Shown here: positions 17,071-25,661 of the stretch, piece after piece
How the letters are laid out: each line of letters starts with the position of its first letter
How positions within the stretch are numbered: position 1 is the first letter of the stretch
Assembly (NCBI RefSeq): GCF_003217775.1
Contig: NZ_QJVJ01000005.1
Coordinates: forward strand, 248,001-312,000
Reading direction: 5' to 3'
Length of the DNA stretch: 64,000 nucleotides
From: Paenibacillus flagellatus
Lineage (GTDB): Bacteria > Bacillota > Bacilli > Paenibacillales > NBRC-103111
Position numbers and translations under genes: made by a program
The notes under the pieces: model-generated
Databases searched by the model: none
What the model saw: only the letters and a program-made list of their open reading frames with translations
Told to the model about the DNA's origin: nothing

Positions 17071-18642
17071 TTATGGCTGGCGTCCCCCGACGTGCTGTTT
17101 TTGAAACGCCGCGATCGCGTCGAACTGGTCCTTCAATTGGTGGTAGACGGCGCTGTAGATCGCCGTCAGCTCCTTGTAAACGGCATGGTTGCTTCCGTTC
17201 GGCTCATGGCGCACGGTGGAGCGCACCCAGTCGTGCACGGACGAAAAGTCGCGAATTTCGCCCATCGCGAGCAAGCCGAGCAGCGCCGCGCCGAGTCCGG
17301 AGCTTTCGATCGAATCCGGCACCGTCACCGGCGTATTCAGCACGTCCGCCATCATCTGGCGCCAGAACGGCGAGCGGGCGAAGCCGCCGGACGCGCGGAT
17401 TTCGTTCGTCTTGCCGCCGAGCTCCTCGAGCGCCGTCGCGACGGAATGGATCCGGTAGACGACTCCTTCGAGCACGGATCGGATCATATGCTTCTTCTCG
17501 TGAAACAGCGACAGTCCGAAAAATACGCCGCGGGCGTTGGCGTTCCAGTACGGCGCCCGTTCGCCGGCCAGCAGCGGCAGGAACAGGAGACCGTCCGAGC
17601 CGGGAGCGATCTCGGCCGCCAGTCCGGTCAAGTAGTCGTACGGATCCATCCCGCGGCGGCGTCCTTCCTCGGCTTCCAGCGTGGCCAGCTGGTCGCGCAC
17701 CCAGCGGAACATGATGCCGCCGTTGTTGATCGAGCCCCCGACGACCCAGAAATGTTCCTTCAGCGCATAGCAAAACAGACGGCCTTGCGGGTCGGTCAAC
17801 GGCTCGCTCACGGCGCCCCGCACCGCGCCGCTCGTGCCGATCGTGACGGCGTAGACGCCTGGCTCGAAGGCGCCGACGCCGAGGTTCGCCAGCACGCCGT
17901 CGGAAGCGCCGACGACGAACGGCGTGTCGGCCGCGAGCCCCAGTTCCGCAGCGTACTGCGGGGACAGCCCCTGTACGACGTGCGTCGTCGGCACCGGCTC
18001 GGAGAGCTGCTCCCGCGTCACGCCGGCGACGTCGAGCGCCTCGTCGTCCCAGGCGAGCTTGCGCAGATTGAACAGGCCGGTGGCGCTCGCGATCGAATGG
18101 TCGACGACGAACGTGCCGAACAGCTTGGCGAAGACGAACTCCTTGATGCCGATAAACTTGTACGTACGGGCGACCAGCTCCGGCTCGTGCCGGTTCAGCC
18201 ACATCAGCTTGAGCAGCGGCGACATCGGATGGATCGGCGTGCCGGTGTTCCGGTAGATGCCGAGCCCGTTCCGCTCGGCTTTAAGCGGGCCGACGAGCTC
18301 GGCGCCCCGGTTGTCCGCCCACGTGATGCAAGGGGTGAGCGGGTTCAGCTCGCGGTCGACGGCGATCAGGCTGTGCATCGCCGAGCTGAACGAGACGCAC
18401 AGCACGTCGGAGGCGGCGATGCCGGCCTTCGCCGCGACTTCGCGGATGCCGCGCACGACGGCCGCGAATAGTTCGAGCGGGTCCTGCTCGGCCCGGTCCG
18501 GCGTAGGCGTATGGAGCGGATATTCGATCGAACGGGAGGCGAGCACCCGTCCGTCCCGGTCGATGACGAGCGTTTTCGCGCTCGTCGTGCCGAGATCGGC
18601 GGCGATGACGTATCGTTTCGTACGGTTGGCGATGTCGGTCAT
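17071..18642 (-). CDS. gntK: Gluconokinase, FGGY family
   Basis: A 523-residue sugar kinase. The N-terminal ATPase phosphate loop is AADLGTTSAKTLVIDRDG, followed by the WADNRG motif (catalytic Asp), GASDGVLANLG and the C-terminal FGGY signature region SGGFARSPFWRQMMADVL. It phosphorylates gluconate to 6-phosphogluconate, the substrate of the gnd product two genes downstream. The start ATG overlaps the stop codon of the LarA-like gene by 4 bases (ATGA), so translation is coupled. A xylulose or other FGGY substrate is less likely given the neighbours. Confidence 0.9.
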   Translation of the reverse strand: MTDIANRTKRYVIAADLGTTSAKTLVIDRDGRVLASRSIEYPLHTPTPDRAEQDPLELFAAVVRGIREVAAKAGIAASDVLCVSFSSAMHSLIAVDRELNPLTPCITWADNRGAELVGPLKAERNGLGIYRNTGTPIHPMSPLLKLMWLNRHEPELVARTYKFIGIKEFVFAKLFGTFVVDHSIASATGLFNLRKLAWDDEALDVAGVTREQLSEPVPTTHVVQGLSPQYAAELGLAADTPFVVGASDGVLANLGVGAFEPGVYAVTIGTSGAVRGAVSEPLTDPQGRLFCYALKEHFWVVGGSINNGGIMFRWVRDQLATLEAEEGRRRGMDPYDYLTGLAAEIAPGSDGLLFLPLLAGERAPYWNANARGVFFGLSLFHEKKHMIRSVLEGVVYRIHSVATALEELGGKTNEIRASGGFARSPFWRQMMADVLNTPVTVPDSIESSGLGAALLGLLAMGEIRDFSSVHDWVRSTVRHEPNGSNHAVYKELTAIYSAVYHQLKDQFDAIAAFQKQHVGGRQP

Positions 18643-19910
18643 TTCGGCAAATACCCCTCGTCGTCGAACGTCCAATCGTACGGCTCCGTCAACACTTCGA
18701 TATCCGGATGCCGGCGCGCTTCCTCCAGCATGTTCACGGAAATTTCGATTTCGCCGAGATGCAGCGTGTCGCGGATGCGGACGAGCCGGCACGTCGTATA
18801 ATCGAGAATGTTGCACGTTTTGACCGCGGCCTTGATCGCGTACAAGTCGTTTTCGAGCGTCGTCGCCTGCTTCGTCGGCGCGCAGACGGTCGAGGTGAGG
18901 CCGTTCGCGTACGTGCCGGGCCAGTCGGTTTTGTCCGCAAGGCGCTGTGTCGTGAAGTCGGCCGTGCCGACGCCGTTCGCGTTGCCCTTCGATTCGGGCG
19001 TCAAGTCGAGGACGACCATCTTGGACACGTCCGGCCCGCCGTGGGCGTAGGGCGTCGGGTAACGTCCCGTCACGTTCGGGTCCATCCCGTCGCCGCTAAT
19101 GTTTTTGCCGATGTAGTCGATGACGAGCACGTCGATTTGGTCGAACAGCAGCTTCGGCAGGCGCGACTTCGCTTCCTCGAGCAGCTGCTCCTCCCGCTTC
19201 TCGATATCGGCCGCGGGGAGCACCTCGACGCGGCACGTCTCGTCGTAAGCGTTCTCGACGAGGGCGACGCCGAAGACGATCGGCAGCTTGTTCAGCATGA
19301 TGTTCGCCATCGCGGGCACGTTCTCGGCCATATATTTGAAGCCGAGCTGGTGGCACGCCTCGGCGCCCTTCTGCTTGCCGAGCCCGATGGCGATCATTTT
19401 CATGATGCCGCTTTCGATGCGTCCGCGGAAGGCGGTATGCGGCTTCACCCGGTTGATGACGACGATGGCGTCGGCCTCGTAGGCGTACTTGTCGACGTAG
19501 ACCGGCAAGCCGTTCGGCATTTTGTCGATTTGGACGACGTCCATCGACGACAAGATCGGGGCGCCCATCGCTTCCTCGGTGACGCCGAGATGGTGCAGCA
19601 CGTCGCGCTGCCCTTCCGCCGTGGCGCCGCCGTGGCTGCCCATGCACGGCACGATGAACGGCTCGGCGCCGGCCTCCTTGATCGCGTCGATCGTCACGCG
19701 CGTGAAATCGGCGATGTGCGCCACGCCGCGGCTGCCGACGGCGACGGCGACCCGCTGCCCCGGCTTGATCGCGTCGATCGCGCCCGGCTTGGCCAGCTCG
19801 GCGCGCAGCGCGCCGGCGTAGTCGTCGACTTTCGCGGCGTCGAATTTTTGGCGAATCCGCACCATTTGCGGAATCGGAATGTCGTCCAGCAGCGTTCGCA
19901 ATATGCTCAT
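18639..19910 (-). CDS. LarA-like (lactate racemase domain, DUF2088) protein
   Basis: A 423-residue cytosolic protein of the nickel-pincer (LarA) superfamily: VAVAVGSRGVAHIADFT, PFIVPCMGSHGGATAEGQRDVL, VVINRVKPHTAFRGRIESGIMKMIAIGLGKQKGAE, and an ISGDGMDPNVTGR loop. LarA enzymes carry a nickel pincer cofactor made by LarB, LarC and LarE; none of these is in the window. Proteins of this subgroup often occur in sugar-acid operons, and this one is first after the LacI regulator and coupled to gluconokinase. An epimerase or racemase for a hydroxy acid such as gluconate is a reasonable inference. AAGGAGG precedes the ATG. Confidence 0.8.
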   Translation of the reverse strand: MSILRTLLDDIPIPQMVRIRQKFDAAKVDDYAGALRAELAKPGAIDAIKPGQRVAVAVGSRGVAHIADFTRVTIDAIKEAGAEPFIVPCMGSHGGATAEGQRDVLHHLGVTEEAMGAPILSSMDVVQIDKMPNGLPVYVDKYAYEADAIVVINRVKPHTAFRGRIESGIMKMIAIGLGKQKGAEACHQLGFKYMAENVPAMANIMLNKLPIVFGVALVENAYDETCRVEVLPAADIEKREEQLLEEAKSRLPKLLFDQIDVLVIDYIGKNISGDGMDPNVTGRYPTPYAHGGPDVSKMVVLDLTPESKGNANGVGTADFTTQRLADKTDWPGTYANGLTSTVCAPTKQATTLENDLYAIKAAVKTCNILDYTTCRLVRIRDTLHLGEIEISVNMLEEARRHPDIEVLTEPYDWTFDDEGYLPK

Positions 19911-19973
19911 CTTTGGGATGGCCTCCTTGTCCTCGTTTCCATGTCCGGACACGTTCGTGCCGGGCCCGCTTGC

Positions 19974-20975
19974 CTATAGGTTCCGCACCGAATCGCGTAT
20001 GACGAGCTCGGTATCGACGTACACCGTCTCCTTCGCAGGCGAGCCGCGCTCGATGTCGCGCAGCAGCTTCTCCGCGCCGATCCGGCTGATCGTCTCGACG
20101 GGCCGCTTCACCGTCGTCAGCGCCGGCGACAAAAACGCGGAAAAGACGTCGTCGTCGAAGCCGCCGACGGAAATATCGCCCGGCACGGTGAGCCCGTGCT
20201 CGGCAATCGCCTTCATCGCCCCGACCGCCATCTCGTCGCTCGAGCAGAAGACGGCGGTTGGCAGCGGCGACGTCCGCAGCAGCTCCTTCATCGCCCGGTA
20301 GCCCCCCTCGAGCGTATAGCCGCCGACCGCCTGATAGCGGGCGTCCGCCGCGATGCCGTACCGGCCGAGCGCTTCGAGGTACCCGTCCTTCCTCGCCTGC
20401 GACGACTTGAACGTCTGCTTCCCTTCGATGATGGCGATCGTCCGGTGCCCTTGCCGGATCATATGCTCGACGATACGGTAAACGCCCGCCCTGTCGTCGG
20501 CGAGCACGTTGACCGGCGACAGCCGTTCGGCATTCCGGTTCAGCACGACGAGCGGAATCCCCTTGTCGTGAACGTAACGGATGAACGCTTCGTCGCGGTC
20601 GCTCTGGCTCATGACGATGACGCCGTCGAACGTTTTGCGCGTAACCGCCGAGAAGTTGCCTTCGTAATCGTCGATCGCATTCACGATCAGATGATACGCG
20701 GAATGGATCGCGCCGTGGACGCCCTTGACCGTCTGTTGGAAAAAGTTGGAAGACGTCCCCGTCGACAGCGTCGAAAAAAACAGGCCGATATGATACGATC
20801 GCGACAGCACCAAGCTTTTCGCGCTGTAATTGGGCGTATAGTCGAGACGTTCGGCGATCGCCCGTATTTTCCGCTTCGTCTCCTCGTGGATCAGCGGGCT
20901 GTCGTTCAACGCCCGCGATACGGTCGTATGCGACACGCCCGCCATCCTCGCGATGTCTTTGATCGTAACGGTCAT
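19974..20975 (-). CDS. LacI family transcriptional regulator
   Basis: A 333-residue repressor. The N-terminal helix-turn-helix (TIKDIARMAGVSHTTVSRALND) and hinge (YTPNYSAKSLV) are followed by a periplasmic-binding-protein-like sensor domain with GLFFSTLSTG, IVMSQSDRDE, GHRTIAIIEG and SVGGFDDD. It is the first gene before the LarA/gluconokinase/SDR/gnd genes, 63 bases from the next start, so it probably senses a sugar acid and controls this operon and itself. GAGGTGG lies 5 bases upstream of the ATG. Confidence 0.93.
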   Translation of the reverse strand: MTVTIKDIARMAGVSHTTVSRALNDSPLIHEETKRKIRAIAERLDYTPNYSAKSLVLSRSYHIGLFFSTLSTGTSSNFFQQTVKGVHGAIHSAYHLIVNAIDDYEGNFSAVTRKTFDGVIVMSQSDRDEAFIRYVHDKGIPLVVLNRNAERLSPVNVLADDRAGVYRIVEHMIRQGHRTIAIIEGKQTFKSSQARKDGYLEALGRYGIAADARYQAVGGYTLEGGYRAMKELLRTSPLPTAVFCSSDEMAVGAMKAIAEHGLTVPGDISVGGFDDDVFSAFLSPALTTVKRPVETISRIGAEKLLRDIERGSPAKETVYVDTELVIRDSVRNL

Positions 20976-21036
20976 CCTACCACCTCAAGCGTTTCGTCAG
21001 AACCGCACTTCGTAACCATGCGCTCTTGTCGCCTTG

Positions 21037-21065
21037 ATCATAGCACATCATGCACACGTTAACAA
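21037..21065 (-). promoter_or_regulatory. Promoter of the LacI/gluconate operon
   Basis: Minus strand: TTGTTA (21060-21065), 17-base spacer, TATGAT (21037-21042), 62 bases before the LacI start codon. The -35 overlaps a LacI/cre-like site. Confidence 0.65.
21051..21065 (-). promoter_or_regulatory. LacI-operator or cre-like site
   Basis: TTGTTAACGTGTGCA on the minus strand agrees with the catabolite-responsive element pattern (WTGNAANCGNWNNCW) at all but two fixed positions and has the central CG of LacI-family operators. It covers the -35 box, so binding by CcpA or the adjacent LacI protein would block the promoter. Confidence 0.45.
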
Positions 21066-21172
21066 GAACGAATCGGCGCGGCCGTCCTCGTTCTCGGCCG
21101 ACATAGCGGCGTCGGCTCGGAAGGGATCCGGCGCAATCCGAAAGGCGTTCGCCGGCCGCTTCCGGCGCAAGC

Positions 21173-21217
21173 AAAAAGGCCGTCCGCTCCCCCGCCTCCG
21201 GGGCCGAGCTGACGGCC
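21173..21217 (-). terminator. Terminator after the 198-aa gene
   Basis: Minus strand GGCCGTC ... GACGGCC with an inner CCCC/GGGG pairing, followed by TTTTT. It lies about 30 bases past the stop codon of the gene at 21245-21841. Confidence 0.65.
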
Positions 21218-21244
21218 GCTACCTCGTATCGTTATCGTTCATGC

Positions 21245-21841
21245 TCACATTTCCAGCTGCAGCATCTCGCTGCGCATCCCTTTCAACCGTTCTTTGCAGG
21301 CCGCCGTCTTCTCCGCGTCGCCCGCTTGCATCGCTTCGTGGAGCACGGCAAGCTCGTAATCGAGCTCGAGCCGCAGCACCGCCGCGCGCTCCTCCGCCCG
21401 CTTCGATTTGAACGCCTGGATCATTTCGTCCAGCGTCACGACGGGCTCCTTTTGAAACAGCACCTTGTGCTCGACCCCGGATATTTCCACCATGCGGATA
21501 ATTTCGCCGAACATAATGTTTTCGATCACGATTTGACGTTCGCGGAACCGCTTCACGATGGCGTGCCCGCGCGTATCCCCGATCATTTTCTCCATCAGCT
21601 CGGACAGCTTCTCGTCCTTGAACGAGTAGTCGCCGACGATTTTGTAGCGGTCTCCGATCCGTTGAAACTTCAGCTTGATCAATTTGCGGCCGGTGCGGAT
21701 CGAAATGACGAACTGCTGTTCGTTTTCGTTCCAATACAAGGAGTAGCCTTCCTGGATGAGCGACTTGATGAAGTTGCGGATTTGCCGGCGGTCAAAACGC
21801 AACTCCAGGTTGCAATATTCCACTTCGTAACTTTTATTCAC
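21245..21841 (-). CDS. Conserved protein of unknown function, 198 aa
   Basis: I do not recognise the family. The start is a GTG (VNKSYEVEYCNLEL) with GGGAGGGG 6 bases upstream; the frame is open further upstream without a ribosome site. The first 80 residues look like a mixed beta/alpha unit (FVISIRTGRKLIKLKFQRIGDRYKIVG). The middle is basic (IVKRFRERQIVIENIMFGEIIRMVEI) and residues about 125-198 form charged helices, probably a coiled coil (KSKRAEERAAVLRLELDYEL). No signal or membrane segment. It stands alone with its own terminator. Confidence 0.7.
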   Translation of the reverse strand: MNKSYEVEYCNLELRFDRRQIRNFIKSLIQEGYSLYWNENEQQFVISIRTGRKLIKLKFQRIGDRYKIVGDYSFKDEKLSELMEKMIGDTRGHAIVKRFRERQIVIENIMFGEIIRMVEISGVEHKVLFQKEPVVTLDEMIQAFKSKRAEERAAVLRLELDYELAVLHEAMQAGDAEKTAACKERLKGMRSEMLQLEM

Positions 21842-22219
21842 GGCAATCCCCTCCCTAGTAACGATGGAACACCCTTGCTCGACCAACAACTTCTCGGCGT
21901 TCCCGGCCGCATGTTCGTCGTATTGCGTCCGCCTGCGGCCGCGGAGGCGCGCCGTGCGCCGCGATTCCGTACCCGTTTCGGTTTAGGTAAGTTTTGACAG
22001 AATGTTCAGACAACTTCGTTTGCTTACTACTATCTTATTATGGATCATATGTTTTAGCAACTTGGATTATTGATTATTTTTTAAGCCGGACGGGCGGAAA
22101 ACGAAACAGGCCCGCCCCGGCGGGACGACCGTCCGACGGCGCGGCGGGGCTGCGAACGGCAAAAGCCCCGCCCGCCCCGAAGGGGCGAAAGCGGGGCGAA
22201 ACGGGCGGCGCCGCTGCGC
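21842..22219 (-). other. Non-coding gap of 378 bases
   Basis: No convincing ORF with a ribosome site. The right part (22161-22197) is the terminator of the ABC permease operon. The middle (about 21990-22085) is AT-rich compared with its surroundings and should hold the promoter of the 198-aa gene; on the minus strand TAATAA follows TTGCTA with a short 14-base spacer, which I do not count as a firm promoter. The left part is GC-rich leader. Confidence 0.5.
22161..22197 (-). terminator. Terminator of the LnrLMN-like ABC operon
   Basis: Minus strand GCCCCGC ... GCGGGGC with an inner CGCCCC-TTC-GGGGCG hairpin, followed by TTTTGCC, 23 bases past the stop codon of the second permease. Confidence 0.7.
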
Positions 22220-23368
22220 TTACGATTGTTCGTTCGGCTTCAGGACGATGGCGCCGAAGCCGAGCAGAACGACCGCGAACAAGCCGAGTATCGCCAAGTT
22301 CAACGAAACGGCCGCGATCGTCTCGCCGGCGGCAAGCCGCTGCAGCGCGTCGATCGCCCATCGCTGCGGCACGACGAGCGACAGCTTCTGCATGAAGTCC
22401 GGCGTAATCTCGACCGGCCAGAAGCAGCCCCCGAGCATGCAGGTCGGCACGACGACGAGCGAGTTGATCGAGCTCAGATGGTTCGGGTTTTTGACCATCC
22501 CCGCGATGGCGCAGCCGATGCCCATGGCGGCCAGCAGGAAACATTCGATGACGAGGAAGTGCGCCCAAAATCCGACCCCGTAATCGAACCGGAGCACGTA
22601 CCGCGAGAACAGCAGAACGATGATCGTCTGCAGCGTTCCGACGGCGAAGCTGCCGGCGAAATTGCCGAAGGCGATTTCGATCGCCCGGACCGGCGCCGTA
22701 TACATGCGGGACATCGTTTTATTCTCCCGATCGTCCACGACGGCCGACACCGAATTGTTGACGAGGCCGAGCATGAACAGGAACAGCATGCCGGTCGCCG
22801 TCGCGACGGCCGGATTGACGGACAAGTTGAAATCCGTTTTCTTGACGCTCACCTGCTCCTTCTCCTGCTGGCGCACGATGCGCTCGATCGCCTGCTTCAG
22901 CTCCGTCCCCGCGAGTCCCGACGCTTTCGCGTATCCCGCCGCCTGGGCGACGTCGCGGACCGACTGCTCGAGCCGAAGCTTCAGGACGAACGTCGTTTCG
23001 TCCATTCTGCGCTGGATCAGCTCGACCTCGGGCGTCTCGCCGCGCATCGACCTCTCGCCGAACGACTCGGGAACGATGACGGCGGCCGTCGCCTTCCGGT
23101 CGCGTACCGCCGCTCTTGCCGATTCCGCGCTGTCCGCCGGCGCCAGCTCGAACGTCCCCGCCTTCGCGATTCCGTCGGCGATATGGGCGCCCATCCCTTC
23201 CCGGTCCCCGTCGAAGTACGCGACCGTCGGCCGCTCGTCGGACGAATGCCCGAGAAGACCGATGACGAGCGCCACGACGATCGACGGAACGAGCAGGAAG
23301 AGCAATATGCCTTTCTTGGTGCCGAGCGTGCGGCGGATCAAATTCAATGCGATAGGAACACTGTTCAT
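22220..23368 (-). CDS. ABC-2 type exporter permease (LnrN/YfiN-like)
   Basis: A 382-residue permease: one N-terminal helix (GILLFLLVPSIVVALVIGLLG), a large extracellular domain of about 150 residues, then five helices, including MLFLFMLGLVNNSVSAV, FAGSFAVGTLQTIIVLLFS and the closing FAVVLLGFGAIVL. The NKTMSRMYTAPV loop is the ABC-2 membrane signature. Its start overlaps the stop of the other permease (ATGA). Together with the ATPase at 24545 it forms an exporter like LnrLMN (YfiLMN), which protects Bacillus from membrane-active polyenes; the substrate here is an inference. Confidence 0.88.
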   Translation of the reverse strand: MNSVPIALNLIRRTLGTKKGILLFLLVPSIVVALVIGLLGHSSDERPTVAYFDGDREGMGAHIADGIAKAGTFELAPADSAESARAAVRDRKATAAVIVPESFGERSMRGETPEVELIQRRMDETTFVLKLRLEQSVRDVAQAAGYAKASGLAGTELKQAIERIVRQQEKEQVSVKKTDFNLSVNPAVATATGMLFLFMLGLVNNSVSAVVDDRENKTMSRMYTAPVRAIEIAFGNFAGSFAVGTLQTIIVLLFSRYVLRFDYGVGFWAHFLVIECFLLAAMGIGCAIAGMVKNPNHLSSINSLVVVPTCMLGGCFWPVEITPDFMQKLSLVVPQRWAIDALQRLAAGETIAAVSLNLAILGLFAVVLLGFGAIVLKPNEQS

Positions 23369-24528
23369 CGATACCCCACCTTCCGGAATACGCCGATCGA
23401 GACGGCCAGCAGCGTCGCCCCGATGGCGGCCATGATGCCGATGCCGCCCAGCAGCGGTTCTAGCTCGGAGCCCGTCATGATGCGCATGACGCTATCCGTC
23501 GCCCAGTAGCTGAACGTGAAATGACCGGCACGCTCGAGAAACCCGTGAATCTGCGTAAAGCCGCCGCTCAGCAGCGTCATGACGATAATGACCGTCTGGA
23601 ACGCGGCGATCGCCGCCCGGCCGGACTTGACGAGCAGCGAGACGAGCAGCGCCATGCTCATCGACGCGATCACGGCGATGACGACGACGAGCGCGAGCAG
23701 TCCCCAACGGTTCCCCCAATCGACTCCGTACAGCCAAGCCGTGCCGCCGATAATGACGGCAGCCTGCAAAAGGGCGAGCAGCCCTTGACCGAGCATTTTG
23801 CCGGCGATGACGGTCGAGGACGATACGGGCATCGCGGCGAGCCGCTCCAGCGTATGGCCGGCCTTCTCTCTCGCCAAGCTGTTCGCCGCGAGCATCCCGG
23901 CGTACAGAAGGAACATGATCAGCTCCGCCGCCGCGTAATATTGGAGGGCGGATACGGACTTCGCCTCCTTGTTCAAGCTTCCGATGCGAACGGGGGTATC
24001 GCCTGCCGGCGCGGTTCCCGTCATCCCCGCGGACGCGGTCGGGCCCCCGCCCATCGCGATCCGGATCGCCTGCATCGCATTCGTCTGGCGGACGAACGCG
24101 CCGAGCGCGTTTTCCGCGGTCATGTTTTTGAGCCGGTCGCGGCCGTGCATCATTTCCCATTCGGCGGGCTTCCCTTGCAGCACCGACTCGCTGAAGCCTG
24201 CCGGCACGACGAGACCGAAATCGGCGTCACCCGCCCGCACCGACGCTTCCGCCTCCTCTCGCGTTCCGACGTAGGCCGGCGTGACATACCGGGCCATGTC
24301 CTTGTTATCCAGGAACGAACGGATACCGGACGCAAGCGCGCCACCGTCGGCCAGCACGACCGACACCCGCGCCGGCTCGATCGTTCGGTCCTCTTGACTG
24401 AACGCATCCTCCAGCGCGTTGCCGAGGATCAGGATGAGCGTGAACGGGAGAAGAAACAAGACGAAATAAAACGCGCGGGTTCGGGTCATCCGGACGATTT
24501 CCGTCCTCATTACGGTCCACAAGCGCAT
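23365..24528 (-). CDS. ABC-2 type exporter permease (LnrM/YfiM-like)
   Basis: A 387-residue permease with the same layout: N-terminal helix (FYFVLFLLPFTLILILGNAL), extracellular domain (about 40-200) and five C-terminal helices beginning AAELIMFLLYAGMLAANSLAREKAGHTLERLAAMPVS. GGGGAGTGA precedes the ATG. It lies 16 bases after the ATPase gene and overlaps the second permease by 4 bases. The heterodimer of two ABC-2 permeases with one ATPase is the LnrLMN/YfiLMN arrangement. Confidence 0.88.
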   Translation of the reverse strand: MRLWTVMRTEIVRMTRTRAFYFVLFLLPFTLILILGNALEDAFSQEDRTIEPARVSVVLADGGALASGIRSFLDNKDMARYVTPAYVGTREEAEASVRAGDADFGLVVPAGFSESVLQGKPAEWEMMHGRDRLKNMTAENALGAFVRQTNAMQAIRIAMGGGPTASAGMTGTAPAGDTPVRIGSLNKEAKSVSALQYYAAAELIMFLLYAGMLAANSLAREKAGHTLERLAAMPVSSSTVIAGKMLGQGLLALLQAAVIIGGTAWLYGVDWGNRWGLLALVVVIAVIASMSMALLVSLLVKSGRAAIAAFQTVIIVMTLLSGGFTQIHGFLERAGHFTFSYWATDSVMRIMTGSELEPLLGGIGIMAAIGATLLAVSIGVFRKVGYR

Positions 24529-24544
24529 GCTGTCACTCCCCTCC

Positions 24545-25480
24545 TCAATCCCGCAGCGTACGGCCGGTCAACGACAGGAACACCGTTTCCAAATCCGGCT
24601 CCACCCGGGTCAGCGTCTGAATCGATACTTCGTGCTTCGACAGGATGAACAAAATGTCTTGCAAATACGAGGACGACGACGGCAAATAGACGGTCAGTTC
24701 GTCCCCCTCGACGTCTACGCGCTGCACCATTCGATGCTCGCGCAGCTCTTCGATCGCGGACAATTTCGCGCCGTCCGTCCGGATGACGAGCTTCTCCTCG
24801 CGCGCCAGCTGGCGGACCAGCTCCTCCTTCGTGCCGCTTGCGATCAAACGGCCGTGATCCATGATGCCTATGCGCGTGCCGATCGCTTCGACTTCTTCCA
24901 TATAGTGGGTCGTATAAATGATCGTCGAGCCGGACCGGTTCAGCGTCCGAACCGATTCCAAAATATGATTCCTCGACTGCGGATCGATGCCGACCGTCGG
25001 TTCGTCCATGATGATCAAGCTCGGGCGGTGCGTGATGGCGCAGGCGATGTTCAGCCTCCGCTTCATGCCGCCGGAATAGGCGCCCGGCTTATCCTTTTGC
25101 CGGTCGAGCAGTCCGACGAAGCCGAGCGCTTCGTCCACGCGGCTTTCCAGCTCCTTGCCCCTCAGCCCGTACAGCTTGGCGAAAAACGTCACGTTTTCCC
25201 GTGCGGTCAAATCTTCGTAGATGGCCAAATCCTGCGGCACGACGCCGATCCGCTTCTTCACCTCGAGCGGATGCGATCGAACCGACAAGCCTCCGATCGT
25301 AATGTCGCCGGAATCCGGCTTGAGCAGCCCGCACATCATTTTGATCGTCGTGCTTTTGCCGGCGCCGTTCGGTCCGAGCAGCCCGTATACTTCCCCTTCG
25401 CGAATCCCGAAGCTCAAATGGTCGACCGACAGCTGGCTGCCGTATCGTTTGACCACATCTTTCGCTTGCACGTAATCCAT
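24545..25480 (-). CDS. ABC transporter ATPase (LnrL/YfiL-like)
   Basis: A 311-residue ATPase. Walker A GPNGAGKST, signature YSGGMKRRLNIACA, Walker B LIIMDEPTVGID, H-loop YTTHYMEE. The C-terminal about 80 residues (DGAKLSAIEELREH...) match the DrrA-type tail of drug exporters. It powers the two permeases that follow. AAGGAGGAAGG precedes the ATG. It is divergent from the two-component pair at 25662-27473, which likely regulates it. Confidence 0.93.
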   Translation of the reverse strand: MDYVQAKDVVKRYGSQLSVDHLSFGIREGEVYGLLGPNGAGKSTTIKMMCGLLKPDSGDITIGGLSVRSHPLEVKKRIGVVPQDLAIYEDLTARENVTFFAKLYGLRGKELESRVDEALGFVGLLDRQKDKPGAYSGGMKRRLNIACAITHRPSLIIMDEPTVGIDPQSRNHILESVRTLNRSGSTIIYTTHYMEEVEAIGTRIGIMDHGRLIASGTKEELVRQLAREEKLVIRTDGAKLSAIEELREHRMVQRVDVEGDELTVYLPSSSSYLQDILFILSKHEVSIQTLTRVEPDLETVFLSLTGRTLRD

Positions 25481-25661
25481 TCCGACCCTTCCTCCTTCGC
25501 GTCTTCGACGGTTTCGATTGATTTCATTGTAACGCGCCCCGGCCGTCGTAGCAGGTAGAATAAGTCATCCCGACGACATGACGAAAGTCACCAAATTTCC
25601 GATGGACCTCCCTGCGACGGCGAGTATAATGGAGGGGAAGCTGAATTCCGGAGGAATGCTT

